Assembly (NCBI GenBank): GCA_963745865.1
Contig: CAVUYZ010000002.1
Coordinates: forward strand, 434,001-498,000
DNA length: 64,000 nt
Direction of reading: 5' to 3'
Source of the DNA: JAHEDH01 sp963745865
GTDB taxonomy: Bacteria > Actinomycetota > Acidimicrobiia > Spongiisociales > ZC4RG35
Shown here: in pieces, positions 61,604 through 64,000 of the stretch
Position numbering within the stretch: position 1 is the first letter of the stretch
Layout of the letters: each line of letters starts with the position of its first letter
Translations under genes and position numbers: made by a program
Notes under the pieces: model-generated
What the model was told of the DNA's origin: nothing
What the model saw: only the letters and a program-made list of their open reading frames with translations
The model's database searches: none

Positions 61604-62953
61604 ATGCGGCGGCTACGGCCCCTTCATGTAGCCCTCCTGATCCCGTGGATGGTGGCGGTGGTTGCGGCCCGTCTTCCCTCTCCGGGACAACTCGTATCTG
61701 TGGCATGTGAGCGCCGGAACGATTCAGCTCGATTCTGGATCCGTGATCACCGCTGATCCGTTCAGTTTCACCTTTGCGGGCCACCCGTGGCGAACTCAAA
61801 GTTGGCTGTTCGAACTCTTGTACGGCTGGCTGGACGCGGCAATCGGGCTCACGCAATACACGTGGATTGTCGCGATCTGTGCCATCACGTTCGCCATCGC
61901 CGTCGGGCTCATCATCTGGCGGGGGAGTTCGTCGCTGGTCGCAACTGTGATCCTTCTCGCAGGCACGAGTTGGATCATGGCACCCTTCATGAATCCTCGC
62001 CCGGTCATCGCCTCGTATGTGTTCTTCGCTGTCGCCTACCTGATCGCCAGCCACCCTCGTTTGCGATGGGCACTGATTCCGTTGACGTGGGTGTGGGCCT
62101 CTGTACACGCCAGCTATGTGCTTGGCATCCTCCTTGTTGGGGTCGTGAGGCTGCGCGACGGCGAGGTTCGCAAGGGGGTGGAGGATGGCATGGGCATGTT
62201 GGCTGTGTCGTTCTTCACGGCTCACGGTGTGGGAGCGGTGAGCTTCCTCTTGGGGTTTGTTCAGAATCGGGCGGCTCTGTCCTATCTGACCGAGTGGTCG
62301 ACGCCCAACTTCCTGTCGATCGCTTTTGTGCCGGTTGTCGGACTGCTGTTGCTCGTGCTGAACGCCGTCGATGAATGGCCGAATGCGCAAGCGGGATCTC
62401 CTGCTGGTCCTCTTCGGACTCGTCGTGCTGTTCAGCGCTTCTCGGTCGGTGCTCCTCGGGTGGCTCGTGCTCCTGCCCTTTGCGGCGGCTGGTTTCGGAC
62501 GGCGCACTGATTCTCGAGTGCTGAGAGGCGAACCTGTTGGCCCGGGCGCCGTGGGCGTGGTGTTGGCGGTCATGCTGATTGTGGTGCCGCTGGTGGTCCC
62601 GTTGGACAGTGGACTCGAGGAGACGAGGTTTCCGCTCGAGGCGGCCAGTGCGCTCGAGGCGGACCTGCCGACGTTCCACGACGACGTGTCGGGTGGATAC
62701 CTGGCATATGCTTCGTATCCGGCGTTTCGAGTGTTCGCAGACGACAGGGCCGAGTTGTACGGGGAGTCGTTCTACAAGTCTCTGATCGAGGCGAGATCAG
62801 GTACACCGAGCTGGCGCTCGCTCTTCGAGGACTATGACATCCGGCAGGCGTTGCTCCGGCGAGGGGGACGGTCTGATCACGGCGTTGCGGGAGAGCGGGT
62901 GGCGCACCGCCTACTCGGATGATGAGTTCGTGATCCTGGTGCCGGGGACCTAG
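61604..62953 (+). CDS. Polytopic membrane protein, GT-C glycosyltransferase-like (three frameshifts)
   Basis: About 448 aa after removing one base at about 61667, 62370 and 62866. ATG 61604 follows tadC by 10 bases. After a first helix comes DNSYLWHVSAGTIQLDSGSV and DPFSFTFAGHPWRTQSWLFE, a pattern seen in many GT-C-fold and related membrane proteins near the first outer loop. Several helices follow, then a soluble C-terminal region (YLAYASYPAFRVFADDRAELYG, LITALRESGWRTAYSDDEFV). The stop TAG overlaps the stop of the convergent Flp gene in the palindrome CTAG. Function is not established; position suggests envelope glycosylation or pilus maturation. Confidence 0.6.
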
Positions 62954-63114
62954 GCGTTGGCCAGGCTGGAAGCGATGCCGGAGTATTGATTCGAGACCTC
63001 TTCGCCGGCGACGGTGACAGCGATGATTGCGACGATGGCGATCAAGAGAACGAGGAGTGCATACTCGGCGAGCGAGGCACCTGTCTCCTGCTCGGTGGTT
63101 TGTAGACGTGTCAC
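62950..63114 (-). CDS. flp: Flp/Fap-type pilin, second copy (54 aa)
   Basis: Very small pilin, GTG 63114 to TAG 62952-62950. Leader VTRLQTTEQETG ends in glycine and is followed by ASLAEYALLVLLIAIVAI, the hydrophobic helix with the conserved glutamate at mature position +5 and EY pair. Prepilin peptidase would cut after Gly12. AAAGGA lies 5 nt before the start. It is 59 percent or so like the neighbouring pilin around the helix by eye, so this is a tandem pair. The gene is too short to be flagged by ordinary length cut-offs. Confidence 0.85.
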   Translation of the reverse strand: MTRLQTTEQETGASLAEYALLVLLIAIVAIIAVTVAGEEVSNQYSGIASSLANA

Positions 63115-63203
63115 GTCAATCCTTTCTGAGTTGGTCTCACGATATTCGGCTGCTCACCAGATGGCTACGGGTCGTGCGGCCTATTCGTGGAACAGACGAA
63201 ATG

Positions 63204-63234
63204 AGGAGGGGCCCTCACTGTGAGGGCCCCTCCT
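63204..63234 (-). terminator. 14-bp hairpin between the two pilin genes
   Basis: AGGAGGGGCCCTCA (63204-63217) and TGAGGGCCCCTCCT (63221-63234) form a perfect stem with loop CTG. On the reverse strand it lies just after the first pilin gene (stop at 63271) and before the second. No T-run follows on the reverse strand. It may end most transcription, or protect the abundant pilin mRNA. Confidence 0.65.
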
Positions 63235-63270
63235 GGGTAGGTATTCGGTTCTGACTAGGTAGTCAGCTGA

Positions 63271-63456
63271 TCAGGCGCCAGCGAGGCCGGAAGCGATGTC
63301 GGAGAATGCACCCGAAACCTCTTTACCAGCGATCGTGATCGCAACGATTGCGATGATGGCGATGAGCACGACGAGGAGCGCATACTCCACCATCGATGCA
63401 CCACGCTCGTCGTCTCTGACGGCTGCGATGAGTTCGGTAATCTTTGCAAGAAGCAT
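63271..63456 (-). CDS. flp: Flp/Fap-type pilin, first copy (61 aa)
   Basis: Major pilin candidate of the Tad locus, 61 aa. A 19-residue leader (LLAKITELIAAVRDDERG) ends at Gly19. The mature protein starts ASMVEYALLVVLIAIIAIVA with Glu24-Tyr25 at mature positions +5 and +6, as in Flp pilins. The rest is short (GKEVSGAFSDIASGLAGA). The start has AGGAGG 7 nt upstream, the best ribosome site in the locus, consistent with high expression. It is transcribed toward the rest of the pilus operon on the other strand. Confidence 0.92.
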   Translation of the reverse strand: MLLAKITELIAAVRDDERGASMVEYALLVVLIAIIAIVAITIAGKEVSGAFSDIASGLAGA

Positions 63457-63480
63457 CTTGGACCTCCTATTGATGTGGGA

Positions 63481-63525
63481 TGCTTAAGCACAAGGTAGCC
63501 ATACTGGCCGGTCGACCCATGGGTC
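63481..63525. promoter_or_regulatory. Palindromes upstream of the first pilin gene
   Basis: Two perfect palindromes lie 24 and 57 bases upstream of the pilin start: TGCTTAAGCA (63481-63490) and GACCCATGGGTC (63514-63525). They are candidate operators for a dimeric factor, possibly the LuxR-type protein encoded next to them. No clear -35/-10 pair was found. Confidence 0.35.
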
Positions 63526-63549
63526 TATGGGCCTATCTCGAGCGGATTG

Positions 63550-64000
63550 CTACTTGCCGAGCCCAAGGCGTATGGCTTCCACTGCAGCCTGGGTTCGATC
63601 CGAGACGGAAAGCTTCTGGAAGATCGATGCGAGGTGGTTCTTCACTGTCTTCTGGGAGATGAACAGTTCCTCTGCCAACTCCTCGGTGCTCGAGACTCCG
63701 CGTGCCAGATGGGTGAGGAGTTCCCGTCTCACGATCGGTCAGGCTCGCGGCACCCGGATCGAACTGAGGGGATTGATTGTCCTCGAGGATCGATGCCACT
63801 TCAGCTTGGTCGCCGTCGAGACTTCATTCCGGCATTGACGGCCCTGATCGCCGCGGCCAGATCGTTGAGTCTCGTGGACTTGGAAAGGACTCCGGCGGCG
63901 CCTGCGGCGAGTAGCTCGGCGCGGGTCGAGTCATCGGCATGCATCGATACGACCAGGATGGGCGTATCGACACGGGCATCGAGCACTGCTCTTCCTCCGG
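63550..64000 (-). CDS. NarL/FixJ-type response regulator (partial, two frameshifts)
   Basis: Gene continues beyond the window at its 5' end. The visible part is the second half of a receiver domain (TPILVVSMHADDSTRAELLAAG then AAGVLSKSTRLNDLAAAIRA, with the conserved lysine). A linker and a LuxR helix-turn-helix follow (LARGVSSTEELAEELFISQK, TVKNHLASIFQKLSVSDRTQ). Joining frames at about 63824 and 63739, each with one base less, restores GMSLDGDQAEVASIL and the consensus LTDRERELLTHLARG. It stands just upstream of the first pilin in the same direction, so it is a likely regulator of the pilus genes. Confidence 0.85.

Overview
The window reads as one piece of chromosome from a high-GC actinobacterium. 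The evidence is a dcw (division and cell wall) cluster followed by sepF, yggT and divIVA, a MurE with the meso-diaminopimelate motif, a pair of ArsA-like ATPases as in mycobacteria, pervasive 4-base gene overlaps, and many leaderless-looking starts with a TANNNT box 6 to 8 nt upstream. MurB between MurC and FtsQ, the tandem-domain ThyX-like protein and the actinobacterial Tad locus make me favour an Acidimicrobiia-like lineage; that placement is inference.

Region by region. 1-2040: end of an AtuA-like gene and a two-gene ABC exporter. 2100-19560: dcw cluster mraZ, rsmH, ftsL, ftsI, murE, mraY, murD, ftsW, murG, murC, murB, ftsQ, ftsZ, pgeF, yggS, sepF, yggT, divIVA, with no murF. 19570-29100: ileS (reverse), then dksA-like, lspA, rluD, rhomboid and dnaE. 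29170-39380: accessory and housekeeping genes: two ArsA/GET3-type ATPases, a ThyX-like protein, EamA, MATE and MFS transporters, a thioesterase, nth and ccdA. 39420-49050: tryptophan genes trpE and trpCFBA, separated by ygfZ, a two-component system and a fasciclin lipoprotein, with a structured palindromic repeat family on both sides. 49200-54960: a hairpin element, tRNA-Leu(CAA), a coiled-coil gene, polA, a repeat-rich gap and rpsA. 55168-64000: a Tad/Flp pilus locus (cpaB, cpaE, cpaF, a VWA-TadB fusion, tadC, a membrane protein, two Flp pilins and a LuxR-type regulator cut by the window end).

The dcw genes supply the lipid II pathway (MurB, MurC, MurD, MurE, MraY, MurG) and the divisome (FtsL, FtsI, FtsW, FtsQ, FtsZ, SepF, DivIVA). 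The Tad genes supply an assembly ATPase with its membrane platform and localisation factor, and convergently encoded pilins under a probable dedicated regulator.

Data quality matters throughout. I count about two dozen places where a conserved protein runs from one frame into the next, and about 21 of these are explained by one extra base. They fall in housekeeping genes such as rsmH, lspA, trpF and polA, so I treat them as probable sequence errors and annotate whole genes across them. The features of most interest are the covarying palindromic repeat family around the split trp locus, the tandem ThyX-like protein with complementary half-motifs, the VWA-TadB fusion, two long inverted-repeat elements, and a possible attenuator-like leader before rsmH.
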